Shown in pieces: positions 4,960 through 6,335 of a stretch of 6,335 nucleotides of DNA. The position numbers and the translations under genes were made by a program. The DNA is from Chloroflexota bacterium (GTDB lineage Bacteria > Chloroflexota > UBA6077 > JADZDV01): the NCBI GenBank assembly GCA_020850915.1, contig JADZDV010000553.1:1-6335 (forward strand), given 5' to 3'. The stretch's first letter is position 1; every line of letters starts with the position of its first letter. Under the pieces are notes generated by a model. The model searched no databases. It had not been told where the DNA came from and was given only the letters and a program-made list of their open reading frames with translations.

Positions 4960-6335
4960 ATGCAGGAGTGGTTCAGGACGGTCGTCATCGAGCGGGTCGA
5001 TCCGGAGATCGACAGCGGCCGCTACCCGGTCAAGCGCGTGGTTGGCGATGAGCTGACCGTCGAGGCGGACATCTTCAGAGAAGGTCACGACCTGCTGGCG
5101 GCGTTCGTGCGCTACCGCCAGGCCGGCGAGGCCGAGTGGCGCCAGGCGCCGATGTGGTTCGTCGACAATGACCGCTGGCGCGGCTCCTTCCGGCTCGAAG
5201 CCAACACGCGCTACCACTACACCATCGCCGCCTGCCCGGATGTGGCCCGGTCGTGGCTCAGCGACCTTCAGAAGAAGACCGCTGCCGGGGCGGACGTGGC
5301 GAGCGATCTGTTGGAGGGCGCGCGTCTGTTCCAGGAGCTGGCCGGGCGCGCTCCGAGCCCGGAGAGCGAGGCGCTGACCGCCGTGGCCGAACGGCTCGCG
5401 GCCACGCCCGTGCCGGAGGCTGCCATCGCGGTCGTGGACGATCCCGACCTGCTCGATCTGGCCCTGCACTCCCAGGACCCGGCCCTCACCACGACGTACG
5501 ATCGCGAGCTGGAGGTGGTGGTCGATCGCCCGGCCGCGCGCTTCGCCGCCTGGTATGAGATCTTTCCCCGCTCGCAAGGCACCGATCCGATCCGGAGCGC
5601 GACCTTCGGCGAGGCGGAGGCCAGCCTGTCCCGCATCGCGGACATGGGCTTCGACGTGCTGTACCTCACGCCGATCCACCCGATCGGCCACACGAACCGC
5701 AAGGGGCCCAACAACACCCTCGCCGCCGGCCCGAACGACCCTGGCAGCCCTTACGCCATCGGCAGCGAGGCCGGCGGCCACACGGCGATCGAGCCGGCCC
5801 TGGGCACCTTCGAGGACTTCGACCACTTCCACACCGCCGCGCGGAAGCTCGGGCTGGAGCTGGCGCTGGACTTCGCCATCCAGGTCTCACCGGACCATCC
5901 CTGGGTCCGGGAGCATCCGGACTGGTTCTACAGCCGCCCTGACGGGACCATCAAGTACGCCGAGAACCCGCCCAAGACGTATGAGGACATTTATCCCCTC
6001 AACTTCTACGGCCCCTGCTGGCACGAGGTCTGGCACGCCCTGCGGGATGTCATCCTCTTCTGGGTGAAGCGCGGCGTGAAGATCTTCCGGGTGGATAACC
6101 CGCACACCAAGCCGCTGGACTTCTGGACCTGGCTCATCACCGAAGTGCAGCACGACCACCCGGACGTCATCTTCCTCTCGGAGGCGTTCACCCGCCCCAA
6201 GATGATGAAGGCGCTGGCTAAGGCGGGCTTCAGCCAGTCCTACACCTACGTCACCTGGCGCAACCAGAAGCAGGAGCTGGAGGAATATCTGACGGAGCTG
6301 TCGACCCCGCCGGTCTGCCAGTACTTCCGGGGTAA
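4960..6335 (+). CDS. glgE: Alpha-1,4-glucan:maltose-1-phosphate maltosyltransferase GlgE (GH13_3), 3' end missing
   Basis: The frame is open from the ATG at 4960 to the window end, giving 458 of an expected 650-680 residues. GlgE transfers maltosyl units from alpha-maltose-1-phosphate to the non-reducing end of alpha-1,4-glucans in the cytoplasm; it is the polymerising step of the TreS-Pep2-GlgE-GlgB route from trehalose. Residues about 28-90 look like the N-terminal beta-sandwich, about 91-165 a helical insertion matching the dimer-forming S domain, and from about 190 the GH13 barrel begins with AAWYEIFPRS (196-205). Diagnostic GlgE blocks follow: NPPKTYEDIYP (336-346), KIFRVDNPHTKP with nucleophile D379, FLSEAFTRP with acid/base E408, and YVTWRN (430-435). 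D379 and E408 are 29 apart, as are D394 and E423 of the Streptomyces enzyme. The third acidic residue would fall just past the window edge. The start is supported by GAGGGG at 4946. Partner genes would most likely lie downstream, out of view. Confidence 0.95.
   Translation, partial: MQEWFRTVVIERVDPEIDSGRYPVKRVVGDELTVEADIFREGHDLLAAFVRYRQAGEAEWRQAPMWFVDNDRWRGSFRLEANTRYHYTIAACPDVARSWLSDLQKKTAAGADVASDLLEGARLFQELAGRAPSPESEALTAVAERLAATPVPEAAIAVVDDPDLLDLALHSQDPALTTTYDRELEVVVDRPAARFAAWYEIFPRSQGTDPIRSATFGEAEASLSRIADMGFDVLYLTPIHPIGHTNRKGPNNTLAAGPNDPGSPYAIGSEAGGHTAIEPALGTFEDFDHFHTAARKLGLELALDFAIQVSPDHPWVREHPDWFYSRPDGTIKYAENPPKTYEDIYPLNFYGPCWHEVWHALRDVILFWVKRGVKIFRVDNPHTKPLDFWTWLITEVQHDHPDVIFLSEAFTRPKMMKALAKAGFSQSYTYVTWRNQKQELEEYLTELSTPPVCQYFRG

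Noticed and set aside
4822..5832. 336-codon open frame on the - strand opposite glgE
   Set aside because: It is antisense to a clear GlgE coding region and is explained by GC-biased third codon positions.
1..6335. Mobile elements, CRISPR arrays, tRNA/rRNA, toxin-antitoxin or defence genes
   Set aside because: I looked for transposase or integrase motifs, regularly spaced repeats, tRNA-like cloverleafs and small paired genes and found none I can support.

Overview
The window comes from a GC-rich bacterium with dense coding; every gene I can support is on the + strand. A thermophilic Chloroflexota lineage (Thermomicrobia/Sphaerobacter-like) fits the mix of SurE, an exported copper protein, an OpgC-type membrane protein, an exported PQQ-type sugar dehydrogenase and GlgE. 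That placement rests on gene content and composition only and is a guess.

Layout. Positions 1-61 are the last codons of a cyclase (arylformamidase-like) gene. surE follows at 114-869 and may be read from a leaderless transcript. After about 260 bases without a gene comes a small secreted cupredoxin (GTG start at 1132, end 1617), closed by two tandem GC hairpins (1621-1708). Positions 1709-2057 hold no credible gene; an AT-rich patch and a nested hairpin lie just before an OpgC-family integral membrane protein (2058-3299). A GC hairpin follows, then a secreted glucose/sorbosone dehydrogenase-family protein (3454-4656). Another spacer of about 300 bases carries three inverted repeats and a second copy of a short motif seen at 1993. 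Last is the first two thirds of glgE (4960 to the window end), the maltosyltransferase that builds alpha-glucan from maltose-1-phosphate.

How the genes relate. The spacers of roughly 100-350 bases, several with terminator-like hairpins, argue against one operon. The genes look like separately transcribed, mostly housekeeping units. A loose theme is carbohydrate and cell-envelope chemistry (OpgC-type transferase, periplasmic sugar oxidation, glucan synthesis), but nothing visible ties them into one pathway. I see no mobile element, CRISPR array, tRNA, rRNA or defence system. The most unusual points are a sugar dehydrogenase whose usual active-site His appears replaced by Pro, an OpgC homologue with no glucan-synthesis partner in view, a possible leaderless surE, and structured intergenic elements that include a shared motif.
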